Below are positions 44,372 to 54,335 of a stretch of 64,000 bases of DNA, piece by piece. The DNA is taken from the NCBI RefSeq assembly GCF_016863135.1, contig NZ_BOOH01000033.1:140077-204076 (forward strand), read 5' to 3'. The notes under the pieces are model-generated. The model ran no database searches. It saw nothing but the letters and a program-made list of their open reading frames with translations, and had not been told where the DNA came from. How positions within the stretch are numbered: the stretch's first letter is position 1; each line of letters begins with the position of its first letter. The DNA comes from Planobispora longispora. GTDB lineage: Bacteria; Actinomycetota; Actinomycetes; Streptosporangiales; Streptosporangiaceae. A program made the translations under genes and the position numbers.

Positions 44372-45709
44372 TCACGCCATGGTGTCGAGGATCTCCTCCA
44401 CGATCTCCATGGACGTGCCCGGGTGCAGGAACGCGAACCTCGCGACGGTCTCGCCCTCCCAGCCGGTCGGCGTGACGAAGCCGATCTGCCCGGCGAGCAG
44501 CCGCTCCGACCAGTCGTGATAGTCCCGGCTCGTCCAGCCGGCGCGGCGGAAGAGCACGGCCGACAGCTCCGGCTCGCGGATCAGCTCCAGGTGCTCGGTG
44601 CGGTCGATCAGGTCCGCGGTCTCACGGGCGAGCCGCAGTGCCGTCTCGATGGCCTCGGTGTAGGCGTCGGTGCCGTTGACGGCCAGGGAGAACCAGAGCG
44701 GGAGCCCTCGCGCGCGCCGGGTCAGGTGGTAGGCGTAGTCGGTGGGGTTCCACTCGTCGCCCTCGGTGTGCAGGACGTCGAGGTAGGAGGCGTCCTGGGT
44801 GTGCACGGCCCGCGCCAGGCGAGGCTCGCGGTAGAGCAGGGCCGCGCAGTCGAAGGGGGCGAACAGCCACTTGTGCGGGTCCACGATGAAGGAGTCGGCG
44901 TGTTCGATCCCGGCGTAGCGGTGCCGGACCGAGGGGGCGAACAGGCCCGCGCCGCCGTACGCGCCGTCCACGTGGAACCAGAGGTCGCGCTCACGGGCGA
45001 CCTCGGCGATCCCGGCGAGGTCGTCGATGATCCCGGCGTTGGTGGTACCCGAGGTGGCGACCACGGCGATCACGTCGGACGGGTCGGGGTCGGCCTCCAG
45101 GGCGGCGCGCAGGGACGCGCCGGTGAGGCGGTGGTCCCGCGAGGGCACGACGAGGGCGTCCACGTCGATGATGCGCAGAGTGTTGGAGATCGAGGAGTGC
45201 GCCTGGTCGCTGACCGCGACGCGCAGGCGGCCCCGGGGGATGCGGCGCCGGGCGGTGTCGCGCGCGACGACGAGCGCCGACAGGTTGGCCGCCGAGCCTC
45301 CGGAGACGAAGCAGCCGCCCGCGCTCGCGGGCATCCCGGCCAGGTCCGCGAGCAGGCGGAGCACCTGGTTCTCCGCCGCGATCGCGCCGGAGGCCTCCAG
45401 CCAGGAGATGCCCTGGAGCGAGGCGCAGGAGACGACCATGTCGAACAGCAGGGCGGCCTTGGTCGGGGCCGCGGGGATGAAGGAGAGGAACCGCGGGCTG
45501 TCGGCGGAGATGACCGCCGGGGCCAACTGGTCGGCGTACAGGTCCAGGACCTTCTCCGGGTCGGTGCCCTCGGGGCTGATGATCCCCGCCAGGGCGGCCT
45601 CGAGCTTGTCCTTCACCCCGGGGTTGTCGAGGGGGACGGGATCGAGGGAGAGCCGGTCCTTCATGTAGTCGAAGACCAGGCTCGTCAGGCGCTCGTCGTA
45701 GCTGTGCAC
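44372..45709 (-). CDS. PLP-dependent group II amino acid decarboxylase-like enzyme
   Basis: This 445-residue fold-type I PLP enzyme is similar to aromatic-L-amino-acid, tyrosine and 2,4-diaminobutyrate decarboxylases. The Schiff-base lysine is in DSFIVDPHKWLFAPFDC. The cofactor contacts appear as SGGSAANLSALVVARD, HVDGAYGGAGLF and ATSGTTNAGIIDD. The length fits. It would convert an aromatic or acidic amino acid to an amine in the cytosol; the substrate cannot be told. The start is ATG at 45709 and the gene is divergent from lhr. Confidence 0.88.
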   Translation of the reverse strand: MHSYDERLTSLVFDYMKDRLSLDPVPLDNPGVKDKLEAALAGIISPEGTDPEKVLDLYADQLAPAVISADSPRFLSFIPAAPTKAALLFDMVVSCASLQGISWLEASGAIAAENQVLRLLADLAGMPASAGGCFVSGGSAANLSALVVARDTARRRIPRGRLRVAVSDQAHSSISNTLRIIDVDALVVPSRDHRLTGASLRAALEADPDPSDVIAVVATSGTTNAGIIDDLAGIAEVARERDLWFHVDGAYGGAGLFAPSVRHRYAGIEHADSFIVDPHKWLFAPFDCAALLYREPRLARAVHTQDASYLDVLHTEGDEWNPTDYAYHLTRRARGLPLWFSLAVNGTDAYTEAIETALRLARETADLIDRTEHLELIREPELSAVLFRRAGWTSRDYHDWSERLLAGQIGFVTPTGWEGETVARFAFLHPGTSMEIVEEILDTMA

Positions 45710-45859
45710 ATGAGAAGTATGCGGATAAAACGGGTAAAGCAGACAATCGATGTATTGGACCGTCGGCCCGGCGTTTTTAGCCTTCTCGTATAGGTCGCGC
45801 CCGGCGCGGTTCCGCCGCCCGCATCAGGTCTCCCGCGTCAGGCCGGGTCCGGCGCCGTT

Positions 45860-45882
45860 CTGTCGGTGGCGCGAGGCACCAT
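45860..45882 (+). promoter_or_regulatory. PafBC-like promoter before lhr
   Basis: CTGTCGGTG (45860-45868), then 8 bases, then CACCAT (45877-45882) matches the RecA-NDp architecture with a mismatched first base of the -10. The GTG start at 45889 follows 6 bases later, so the mRNA would be leaderless. Its 8-base core TGTCGGTG is identical to the one in the recA promoter. Confidence 0.5.
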
Positions 45883-45888
45883 GGGACG

Positions 45889-48800
45889 GTGACCGGTTCA
45901 GCGCTCGACCACTTCACCCCGGTGACCAGGGAATGGTTCACCGGGGCCTTCGCCTCGCCCACCGCCGCCCAGGAGGGGGCGTGGGCCTCGATCGCCCGGG
46001 GCGACAACACGCTGGTGGTCGCGCCGACCGGGTCCGGCAAGACCCTGGCCGCCTTCCTGTGGTCGCTCGACCGGCTGGCCGCCGAGCAGACGGAGGCGGC
46101 GGGGCGGGCCGGAGCGCCCGCGGGCGCGGAGCCCTCCGGACGGGCGGACGGCCGCGACGGAGGCGGGGAGCGCGAGCCGGCGAAGGGGCGCCGCCGGCGG
46201 AAGGGCGGCGCGGAGGCGGACGAGCGGCCCGGGCGGTGCCGGATCCTCTACGTCTCGCCGCTCAAGGCCCTGGCGGTGGACGTCGAGCGCAACCTGCGGG
46301 CGCCGCTGACCGGGATGCGGCAGACCGCCCGGCGGCTGGGGCTGCCGGCGCCGGAGATCTCGGTGGCCATCCGGTCGGGCGACACCTCCGCAGAGGAGCG
46401 GCGCAGGTTCGCCGCCCGGCCCTCCGACATCCTCATCACCACCCCGGAGTCGCTGTTCCTGATCCTGACCAGCCAGGCCCGCGAGGCGCTGCGCGGCGTG
46501 GAGACGGTCATCCTCGACGAGGTGCACGCGGTGGCCGCCACCAAGCGAGGCGCGCACCTGGCGCTCAGCCTGGAGCGGCTCGACTCCCTGCTCCCCCGCC
46601 CCGCCCAGCGCGTCGGCCTGTCGGCGACCGTCCGGCCGGTGAGCGAGGTGGCCGAGTTCCTCGGCGGGCCGCGCCCGGCGGTCGTGGTGCAGCCGCCGTC
46701 GGAGAAGGAGATCGAGATCGAGGTGGTCGTCCCGATCGAGGACATGACCGAGCTCGACACCGCCCCCCGCCCCAGCCAGGACGACGACGCGTGGCTGACC
46801 GGGCAGCAGACGCGAAGGTCCATCTGGCCGCACGTCGAGGAGCGGCTCTTCGACCTGATCGGGGAGCACTCCTCGACGATCGTGTTCGCCAACTCCCGGC
46901 GGCTGGCCGAGCGGCTGTGCACCCGCCTCAACGAGCTCGCCTGGGAGCGGCGCCCGGGCGGAGACGGCCCCGGGGAGGACGTCTTCGGGACGGACGTCCC
47001 CGGCGCTCCGGTCCACTGGGCCGAGGGCTTCCCCCGGCCGCCCGCCTCGACCGCCACCCCGGCCGCGATGATGGCCCAGGCCGGGGCGAGCGCGGGGGTG
47101 GTCCCGGAGATCGTGCGGGCGCACCACGGCTCGGTGTCCAAGGAGGAGCGCGCCCAGATCGAGGAGGCGCTCAAGTCGGGGAGGCTGCCCGCCGTGGTGG
47201 CCACCTCCAGCCTGGAGCTCGGCATCGACATGGGCGCGGTCGACCTGGTGGCGTGCGTGGAGGCGCCGCCGAGCGTGGCCAGCGGCCTGCAGCGGATCGG
47301 CCGGGCCGGGCACCAGGTGGGCGCGGTCTCGCGGGGCGTGATCTTCCCCAAGTACCGCGGCGACCTGGTCCAGACGGCCGTGGTGGCCGAGCGCATGAAG
47401 CGGGGCGAGATCGAGGAGCTGCGCTACCCGCGCAACCCGCTCGACGTGCTCGCCCAGCAGATCGTCGCGATGACCGCTCTCGACGAGTGGACGGTCGACG
47501 AGCTGGAGACCGTGGTCCGCCGCGCCGCGCCGTACCGCACGCTGCCCCGGAGCGCGCTGGAGGCGACGCTCGACATGCTCGCCGGGCGCTACCCCAGCGA
47601 GGAGTTCGCCGAGCTGCGCCCGCGCGTCGTCTGGGACCGGGTCACCGGGACGCTCCAGGGGCGGCCGGGGTCGCAGCGGCTGGCCGTGACCAGCGGCGGG
47701 ACCATCCCCGACCGGGGGCTGTACGGCGTCTTCCTCGCCGGGGAGAAGTCCTCCCGGGTGGGCGAGCTGGACGAGGAGATGGTCTACGAGTCCCGGGCCG
47801 GGGACGTCTTCGTGCTCGGCGCGACCTCCTGGCGGATCGAGGACATCACGGCCGACCGCGTGCTGGTCTCCCCCGCCCCGGGCAAGCCGGGCAAGCTGCC
47901 CTTCTGGCACGGCGACACGCCGGGCCGCCCCGCGGAGCTGGGCCGGGCGATCGGCGCCTTCCTCCGCGAGCTGTCCGAGTCCGGCGCCGAGGCCGCGCGG
48001 ACCCGGGTCAGGGCCGCCGGCCTGGACGGGTTCGCCGCGGCCAACCTGCTGTCCTACCTGTCCGAGCAGCGCGAGGCCACCGGATACGTCCCGGACGACC
48101 GGACGCTGCTGGTCGAGCGCTTCCACGACGAGCTGGGCGACTGGCGGGTCGTGGTGCACTCGCCGTACGGCGCGCGGGTGCACGCCCCGTGGGCGCTGGC
48201 GATCGGGCGGCGGCTGCGCGAACGCTACGGCGTCGACGTGCAGGCCCTGCACTCCGACGACGGGATCGTGCTGCGCATCCCCGACACGCTGTCGGACCCG
48301 CCCTCGGACGTCGCGGTCTTCGACGCCGAGGAGATCGAGCGGATCGTCACCGAGGAGCTGGGCGGCTCGGCGCTGTTCGCGGCCCGGTTCCGCGAGTGCG
48401 CGGGCCGGTCCCTGCTGCTGCCGCGCCGCAGCCCCGGCCGGCGGACCCCGCTCTGGCAGCAGCGGCAGCGGGCCTCGCACCTGCTGGGCGTGGCCTCCCG
48501 CTACGGCTCGTTCCCGGTCGTGCTGGAGACGATGCGCGAGTGCCTGCAGGACGTGTTCGACGTGCCGGGCCTGGTCGCGCTCATGCGGGACATCGCGGCC
48601 CGGCGGGTGCGGCTGGTGGAGGTGGAGACGTCCCAGGCGTCGCCGTTCGCCGCGTCCCTGCTGTTCACCTACATCGGCGCGTTCATGTACGGGGGGGACG
48701 CCCCGCTGGCCGAGCGCCGCGCCCAGGCGCTGGCCCTCGACACGAGCCTGCTGGCCGAGCTGCTCGGCCAGGCCGACCTGCGCGAGCTGCTCGACCCCGA

Positions 48801-50919
48801 TGTGATCGCCGACACCGAGCGCGAGCTGTCCCGGCTGGACCGGCCGCTCCGCGACGCCGAGGACCTCGCCGACCTGCTCCGCTCCCACGGTCCCCTGCTC
48901 GCCGACGACGTGAGCCTGCGCGAGGGCGACCCGGCGTGGCTGGCCGATCTGGAGACCGCCCGGCGCGCGATCCGGGTGCGGATCGCCGGGCACGAGCAGT
49001 GGGCCGCCATCGAGGACGCCGCCCGGCTGCGCGACGCGCTCGGCGTGCCGCTCCCGGTGGGCGTGCCGCACGCCTTCCTGGAGCCGGTGGACGATCCGCT
49101 CGGCGACCTCCTCGCCCGCCACGCCCGCACGCGCACGCCCTTCCCGGCCGGCACGGCCGCCGCCCGGTTCGGTCTCGGCCCCGCCGTCGTCGCCGACGCG
49201 CTGCGCCGCCTGGCCGCCTCCGGCCGGGTGGTGAGCGGCGAGTTCCGGCCCGGCGGCCGGGGCGAGGAGTGGTGCGACGCCGGGGTGCTGCGGATGTTGC
49301 GCCGCAGGTCCCTGGCCCGGCTCCGCAAGGAGGTGGAGCCGGTCCCCGCCGAGACGCTGGCCGCCTTCTCCCCGGCCTGGCACGGGATCACCGGCGCCCC
49401 CGGCCGGCGCAGGCCGCCGATCGACGCGCTGGTGGACGCGATCGAGCGGCTGCAGGGCGCGCCGGTTCCCGCCTCGGCGCTGGAGACGCTGATCCTGCCC
49501 TCCCGGGTGCCCGGCTACGACCCGTCCCTGCTGGACGAGCTGACCTCCTCCGGCGAGATCGTCTGGGCCGGGCAGGGGTCGCTGCCCGGCGGGGACGGCT
49601 GGGTCGCGCTGTACTTCGCCGACACCGCCCCCCTGCTGATGCCCGACCCGCCGGCGATCACCATGACCCCGCTGCACGAGGCGGTCCTGGAGGTCCTCGG
49701 CGGCGGGGGCGCGCTGTTCTTCCGCGAGCTGGGCGCCCGCGTCGGCGCGGTCCTGGCCGCCTCCGGAACGCCGGAGCACCCGGACCCCGCGGGCTCTCCG
49801 ACGCCCGGCGGGACGCCGTCGACCGGGGAGGCTCCGCCGGCCCGGACGGGGATCACCGGCCGTGGGGCGTCCCGGACGGGGATCGCCCCGGACGACGCGA
49901 CGCTCGTGGCGGCGGTCTGGGATCTGGTGTGGGCGGGACGGGTCACCGGCGACACCCTGGCCCCGCTGCGCGCGACGCTCGGCACCGGACGGCCCGCGCA
50001 CCGCCCCGCCTCCACCCGCAGGCGCCGGGCGGTGCTGCCCTCCCGCAGCGGCCCGCCGACCGTGGGCGGACGCTGGTGGCTGCTGCCCGCGCCGTCCGGC
50101 GACGCCACCCAGCGCGCCCACGCCCAGGCGGAGGTGCTGCTGGAACGGCACGGCGTGGTGACCCGGGGCGCGGTCACGGCCGAGCGGATGCCGGGCGGGT
50201 TCTCCGCCGTCTACCAGGTGCTGCGCGTGTTCGAGGAGAGCGGCCGGTGCCGTCGCGGCTACTTCGTCGAGGGCCTGGGCGGCGCCCAGTTCGCCCTGCC
50301 GGGCGCCGTCGACCGGATGCGCGCGGCCGCGTCCCTCCCGGCCCCCCTGCCCTGGCAGGCCCCTTCCGGATCAGGCGGGGCCTGGGACGACGCCTCCGGC
50401 CGGACCGGGCCGGGGAGGCCGGATGAGTGGGGCGGTCCGGCGGGAGCGGCCGGGCGATGGAGCGGCTCCGAAAGTGCCGCGGGCGGGCAGTGGAGCGGCT
50501 CCGCGGATCCGGCGGGCGGGCGGCGGAGCGGCTCCGAAGGCGCCGCGGGCGGGCGGCGGGCCGTGGTGCTGGCGGCGACCGATCCCGCCAACCCCTACGG
50601 CGCCGCGCTGCCCTGGCCGGCCCACCCGGGGGACGTGTCCCACAAGCCGGGCCGGAAGGCGGGGGCCCTGGTGGTGCTGGTGGACGGCCACCTGATCCTG
50701 TACGTCGAGCGCGGCGGCAAGACGCTGCTGTCCTTCGCCGACGACGACCGCCTCCAGCCCGCCGTGGACGCGCTCGCGCTGGCCGTACGCGACGGCGCGC
50801 TCGGGAAGCTGACCGTGGAGCGGGCCGACGGCACCGCCGTCGGCGACTCCCCCCTCGCCGCCGCCCTGGAGGCCGCCGGGTTCCACCCGACCCCCCGGGG
50901 CCTGCGCCTGCGGGCCTGA
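45889..50919 (+). CDS. lhr: Lhr-type ATP-dependent DNA helicase
   Basis: This 1676-residue superfamily 2 helicase is longer than usual (about 1500-1550). Walker A is APTGSGKTLAAF (45-56), and a charged low-complexity insert follows (70-125). DEVHAVAATKRGAHLAL (about 210) is motif II, and the helicase C-core has SSLELGIDMGAVDLVACVEAPPSVASGLQRIGRAGH. The large Lhr C-terminal region follows, with winged-helix-like repeats to about 1500. An 11-residue tandem repeat (about 1525-1555, GRWSGSESAAG type) precedes the last, conserved domain. Lhr unwinds DNA/RNA hybrids and is DNA-damage inducible in mycobacteria. Confidence 0.95.
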   Translation: MTGSALDHFTPVTREWFTGAFASPTAAQEGAWASIARGDNTLVVAPTGSGKTLAAFLWSLDRLAAEQTEAAGRAGAPAGAEPSGRADGRDGGGEREPAKGRRRRKGGAEADERPGRCRILYVSPLKALAVDVERNLRAPLTGMRQTARRLGLPAPEISVAIRSGDTSAEERRRFAARPSDILITTPESLFLILTSQAREALRGVETVILDEVHAVAATKRGAHLALSLERLDSLLPRPAQRVGLSATVRPVSEVAEFLGGPRPAVVVQPPSEKEIEIEVVVPIEDMTELDTAPRPSQDDDAWLTGQQTRRSIWPHVEERLFDLIGEHSSTIVFANSRRLAERLCTRLNELAWERRPGGDGPGEDVFGTDVPGAPVHWAEGFPRPPASTATPAAMMAQAGASAGVVPEIVRAHHGSVSKEERAQIEEALKSGRLPAVVATSSLELGIDMGAVDLVACVEAPPSVASGLQRIGRAGHQVGAVSRGVIFPKYRGDLVQTAVVAERMKRGEIEELRYPRNPLDVLAQQIVAMTALDEWTVDELETVVRRAAPYRTLPRSALEATLDMLAGRYPSEEFAELRPRVVWDRVTGTLQGRPGSQRLAVTSGGTIPDRGLYGVFLAGEKSSRVGELDEEMVYESRAGDVFVLGATSWRIEDITADRVLVSPAPGKPGKLPFWHGDTPGRPAELGRAIGAFLRELSESGAEAARTRVRAAGLDGFAAANLLSYLSEQREATGYVPDDRTLLVERFHDELGDWRVVVHSPYGARVHAPWALAIGRRLRERYGVDVQALHSDDGIVLRIPDTLSDPPSDVAVFDAEEIERIVTEELGGSALFAARFRECAGRSLLLPRRSPGRRTPLWQQRQRASHLLGVASRYGSFPVVLETMRECLQDVFDVPGLVALMRDIAARRVRLVEVETSQASPFAASLLFTYIGAFMYGGDAPLAERRAQALALDTSLLAELLGQADLRELLDPDVIADTERELSRLDRPLRDAEDLADLLRSHGPLLADDVSLREGDPAWLADLETARRAIRVRIAGHEQWAAIEDAARLRDALGVPLPVGVPHAFLEPVDDPLGDLLARHARTRTPFPAGTAAARFGLGPAVVADALRRLAASGRVVSGEFRPGGRGEEWCDAGVLRMLRRRSLARLRKEVEPVPAETLAAFSPAWHGITGAPGRRRPPIDALVDAIERLQGAPVPASALETLILPSRVPGYDPSLLDELTSSGEIVWAGQGSLPGGDGWVALYFADTAPLLMPDPPAITMTPLHEAVLEVLGGGGALFFRELGARVGAVLAASGTPEHPDPAGSPTPGGTPSTGEAPPARTGITGRGASRTGIAPDDATLVAAVWDLVWAGRVTGDTLAPLRATLGTGRPAHRPASTRRRRAVLPSRSGPPTVGGRWWLLPAPSGDATQRAHAQAEVLLERHGVVTRGAVTAERMPGGFSAVYQVLRVFEESGRCRRGYFVEGLGGAQFALPGAVDRMRAAASLPAPLPWQAPSGSGGAWDDASGRTGPGRPDEWGGPAGAAGRWSGSESAAGGQWSGSADPAGGRRSGSEGAAGGRRAVVLAATDPANPYGAALPWPAHPGDVSHKPGRKAGALVVLVDGHLILYVERGGKTLLSFADDDRLQPAVDALALAVRDGALGKLTVERADGTAVGDSPLAAALEAAGFHPTPRGLRLRA
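50460..50558 (+). repeat. 33-bp tandem repeat inside lhr
   Basis: Three units of 33 bases start at 50460, 50493 and 50526 (GAGCGGCTCCG core). They encode 11-residue units GRWSGSESAAG, GQWSGSADPAG and GRRSGSEGAAG, an in-frame linker before the conserved C-terminus. Confidence 0.85.
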
Positions 50920-50932
50920 CGCCCGGCCGCGA

Positions 50933-51091
50933 TGGCCTCGGTGACGCCGGACCGTGGCACACCGTGGTCCGTGACGGCATGCCGGCGGCGTTCATCGACC
51001 GGACCCTGGCCGGACCGGTCGACCGTCTCGACGAGGTCGTCGCCGCCTGGTGGCACGCCCGGCCACACGACCACGACATCACCGTGCGGCC
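50933..51091 (+). pseudogene. Possible gene fragment downstream of lhr
   Basis: This stretch keeps a coding-like frame with very high GC3 (DGMPAAFIDRTLAGPVD, then VVAAWWHARPHDHDITV), but it has no credible start. It runs antisense into the 3' end of the response regulator gene. It may be the decayed tail of a lost gene. I cannot name the family. Confidence 0.3.
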
Positions 51092-51778
51092 TCAGCGGCC
51101 GAGGCCGGCGTCCCGGGCGCGGACGATGGCCTCGGCGCGGTCGGCGACCTGGAGCTTGGCCAGGATGTTGGACACGTTGTTGCGAACCGTCTTCGGTGAC
51201 AGCACCAGGCGCTCGGCGATCGCCCGGTTGGGAAGGCCTGCCGCGATGAGATCCAGAACCTCCCGTTCTCGTGCGGTGAGTTGCGGGAACGCTTCCTCGG
51301 TGGCGGGGCGGAGGGTGGCCAGGCGCGCGAAGTAGGCGGTGACGCGGCCGGCCAGGGCCGGACCGAAGATCACCTCACCGCTGGCGACGGCGGTGATGGC
51401 GCGCAGGATCTCCCCCTGATCGGCGCCCTTGACGAGATAACCCCGGGCACCGGCGAGCATCGCGGCGAAGACGCTCTCGTCATCGTCGTGCATGGTGAGG
51501 GCCAGCACTCCGGTGCCGGGATGCGCCGCGACGATCCTCCGCGTCGCCTCGATGCCGCCCAGCTTGGGCATCTGCAGGTCCATCACGACGACATCGGGGC
51601 GCAACCGCCCGGCGAGGACGACGGCCTCCACACCGTCGGCGGCGGTGGCGACCACCTCGACGGCGCCGGTGGAGGCGAGCATCATGCGCAGCCCGTCGCG
51701 GTAGACCGGGTGGTCGTCCGCCAGGAGGACGCGGGGAGGCACGAGACCGCCCGGCGGGGAGGAGGGATCGGGTGCCAT
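51092..51778 (-). CDS. NarL/LuxR-family response regulator
   Basis: This 228-residue regulator has a receiver domain (about 15-135) with DD at 21-22, phosphoacceptor Asp67 in VVVMDLQMPKLGG, and Lys in YLVKGADQGEI. The LuxR-type helix-turn-helix is at about 162-222 (LTAREREVLDLIAAGLPNRA, then LSPKTVRNNVSNIL). It is encoded just after its kinase on the same strand, about 95 bases away. Targets are unknown; the membrane protein at 54336 is a candidate. Confidence 0.92.
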   Translation of the reverse strand: MAPDPSSPPGGLVPPRVLLADDHPVYRDGLRMMLASTGAVEVVATAADGVEAVVLAGRLRPDVVVMDLQMPKLGGIEATRRIVAAHPGTGVLALTMHDDDESVFAAMLAGARGYLVKGADQGEILRAITAVASGEVIFGPALAGRVTAYFARLATLRPATEEAFPQLTAREREVLDLIAAGLPNRAIAERLVLSPKTVRNNVSNILAKLQVADRAEAIVRARDAGLGR

Positions 51779-51874
51779 CGAATCTCTTTCGGTGCGAATC
51801 TCGCGGGTTCAGGCCCGGAAGGGTCATCAGGGTACCGGGCCCGGGGACGCCGCTCCCGACGCGTCGTTTGAACG

Positions 51875-54133
51875 TCATCCCGGGCCCGGAACCGTACCGT
51901 CGGGAACCGGGCCCCGGCCGTGCGGGATGGTTCCGTACGGGATGACCGCGTGGACCCGGGTGCCCCCGTCGGGGCGAGCCGCCACCGTGCAGCGCCCGCC
52001 GAGTTCCTCGGCGCGCTCGCGCATCGCGACGAGGCCGACGCCGGAGAGGGATCCGGGGGGCAGGCCGCGTCCGTCGTCGGTGACCTCCGCCTCCAGAGCG
52101 CCCCGGACGGCGGCCAGCCGGACCGCGCAGGTGGTGGCCCGGGCGTGGCGGGAGACGTTGGCCAGCGCCTCGGCGATGATCCGGTAGGCGGCGACCTCGA
52201 CCGCGGCGGGCAGCCCCGGAAGGCCGCCCTCGATGTGGACGGCCACCTCCAGGGAGCCGCCGGCGAACCCCGCGGCCTGCCGTTCCACCGCTCCGGCCAG
52301 CCCGAACTGGTCCAGCGCCGGGGGACGCAGGCCGTGCACGAGGCGGCGCACGTCCGCCAGCATGGCCGAGAGGTCACCGCGCACGTCGTCCAGGGCCGCG
52401 TTCGCGGCCGGGAGGTCCCGCCCGGCCAGGTTGCGAGCGGCTTCGATCTTGAGGGCGGCCCCGGCGAGAAGAGGGCCGAGCCCGTCGTGCAGGTCCCGGC
52501 GGAGCCTGCGGCGCTCCTCGGCGATACCGGTGACGAGCTGCTCGCGGCTGCGCTGGAGCTCCTCGGTGAGCGCGGTGGCCCGGGCCGCCGCGGCGGCCTG
52601 CCGCAGGACGTCGGCCAGGAGACGCTGATCGGCGTCGGACAGCCGGGGGCCGACGCGGGGCACCAGGGCCAGCCGCCCGATCTGCGCCTCCCGGTAGGCG
52701 AAGGGCAGTACCACGACGTCGTCACGGCGGATGATGCCGTGCTCGACGACGTAGGTGCCCCCGCCGGGCCGGTCCAGCTCGACCCGGACGTACGGCGAGC
52801 GGAACGCGGTCGACAGCACCCGGGCCACCTCGCGCAGCAGTTCGTCCGGGCCGACGGACTCCTCCAGCCGTTCGGCCAGCGCGGAGACCACGTCGTACGG
52901 ATCGCTCCGGCCGTTCAGGACCCGGTCGGTCCAGCGCTGGATGCGCAGCCGCAGCGGCGCGTAGAGTATGCCGACCGCCCCGGCCCCGATCACCGCGGCA
53001 AGCGGGTCGTCGACCAGTGCGCCCGCGCCCACGAAGACCGCGGTGTCCACGGCGACGACGGCCACGGCGAGCCCTCCGTACAGGATCGTCCGGCCGAGCA
53101 GAAGGTCCACGTCATAGAGCCGGTGGCGGGCCACCGCGACGAGGACGGCCAGCGCGAGGACGCCCAGGCAGGCCGGCCACAACGCCTCCGGGGCGCCCGG
53201 GAGGTACGGCCTGACGGCGAAGACCAGGGCGGTGATCACCAGGTTGACCAGGGCGGCGAACAGCATCCATCGCAGCCGCACGCGCAGCTCGGGGCCGGAG
53301 CCGCGGAACCGGGCGGCGAAGGCCGCCACCGGGATGGCCACACTGGTCAGCAGGAGCACCACGATGATCACCCGGGTCGCCTGCCACACCGGATCCGGCA
53401 ACGCGGGAGTCACCGGGTCCAGCTCGATCCCGGTCAGGCCGGGGAAGGGCGGGTCCCCCTCGGAGATGATCCGCCACGGGACGGTGAACAGGATCAGGAT
53501 CACCAGTCCGACACAGCCCAGCGCCGCCCCGGCGGGCAGGCGCCAGCGCGGCGAGGGCAGCCTCCCATCGGGGAACAGCAGCAGCACCAACGGGACGATC
53601 AGGTTCTGCAGAGGGCCGGAGCGCCCGCCGACGAACAGCGCGGCCGCGGTGAACGGCAGGTCGCCGCCGTGTCGGACCACGGACAGCGCTGCGTAGGCGG
53701 CGCAGAACCCGCCCGCGCAGGCCACCACGGCTCCGCCGAGAAGTAGCCAGGCCACGGGATGCCGGGGCAGCCGGTGGACGAGTACGGCGCCCGATGCGAC
53801 CAGGATGAGCCCGGCGGCCACCGAGGACCACGACGGCCACGCGATCGGGTCGGGCCGGACCGCCTCGCCGAGCCGCACGCCGGCCCAGACGCCTCCGGCG
53901 GCGGCGAGCACGCAGAGCGGGGACAGGACGAGGGCGGCCACCCGGAGCAGCCGGTCGGCGGGGTCCGTGCCGAGGACCCGCGGGAACTCCGGACCCGGGA
54001 CGTCGGCGGGAGCGGGGGATCCGGCGGGGGTCCCCCGGCCCGGAGCATCCGCGGAACCACGACCCTCCCGATCCGGGGCGGCGGCGGAAGCAGGCGACCG
54101 GGAAGAAACCCGCTGGTCAGAATGAGGGGCCAC
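51875..54133 (-). CDS. Membrane GAF-HisKA_3 sensor histidine kinase
   Basis: This kinase has 752 residues from the GTG at 54133; the frame opens 111 codons earlier, but that part runs over the divergent gene's leader. The first 55 residues are disordered. About eight membrane helices (60-400) include HPVAWLLLGGAVVACAGGFCAAYAA. A GAF-like domain follows (about 420-525), then HisKA_3 with His549 in RRDLHDGLGPLLAGAALKIE. The ATPase domain ends with DDGRGLPPGSLSGVGLVAM. It forms a pair with the NarL-type regulator. The signal is unknown. Confidence 0.9.
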   Translation of the reverse strand: MAPHSDQRVSSRSPASAAAPDREGRGSADAPGRGTPAGSPAPADVPGPEFPRVLGTDPADRLLRVAALVLSPLCVLAAAGGVWAGVRLGEAVRPDPIAWPSWSSVAAGLILVASGAVLVHRLPRHPVAWLLLGGAVVACAGGFCAAYAALSVVRHGGDLPFTAAALFVGGRSGPLQNLIVPLVLLLFPDGRLPSPRWRLPAGAALGCVGLVILILFTVPWRIISEGDPPFPGLTGIELDPVTPALPDPVWQATRVIIVVLLLTSVAIPVAAFAARFRGSGPELRVRLRWMLFAALVNLVITALVFAVRPYLPGAPEALWPACLGVLALAVLVAVARHRLYDVDLLLGRTILYGGLAVAVVAVDTAVFVGAGALVDDPLAAVIGAGAVGILYAPLRLRIQRWTDRVLNGRSDPYDVVSALAERLEESVGPDELLREVARVLSTAFRSPYVRVELDRPGGGTYVVEHGIIRRDDVVVLPFAYREAQIGRLALVPRVGPRLSDADQRLLADVLRQAAAAARATALTEELQRSREQLVTGIAEERRRLRRDLHDGLGPLLAGAALKIEAARNLAGRDLPAANAALDDVRGDLSAMLADVRRLVHGLRPPALDQFGLAGAVERQAAGFAGGSLEVAVHIEGGLPGLPAAVEVAAYRIIAEALANVSRHARATTCAVRLAAVRGALEAEVTDDGRGLPPGSLSGVGLVAMRERAEELGGRCTVAARPDGGTRVHAVIPYGTIPHGRGPVPDGTVPGPG

Positions 54134-54335
54134 GCCCGGATTGTCCCATTGGTGGGGTCCCGGCCTCCCGGGTCCGGCGTCCCGATGGGACGGGACGGCG
54201 GGCCCGCGGACAGGAGCCCTCCGACCCGTGCGAAGCCGGGCGGATTCGGGACGGCGACGGGCCGGATGCTCCCTGGCCGCCCGGGACGGGCCCCGCCGAC
54301 GCTGGTCTCTCCGACCTGCGACGAAGGGAACCACC

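Noticed and set aside
45750..50426. Plus-strand frame of 1558 codons and minus-strand frame 45898-50151
   Set aside because: Both are shadows of lhr. Their translations are Arg/Gly/Pro-rich and hold no motifs.
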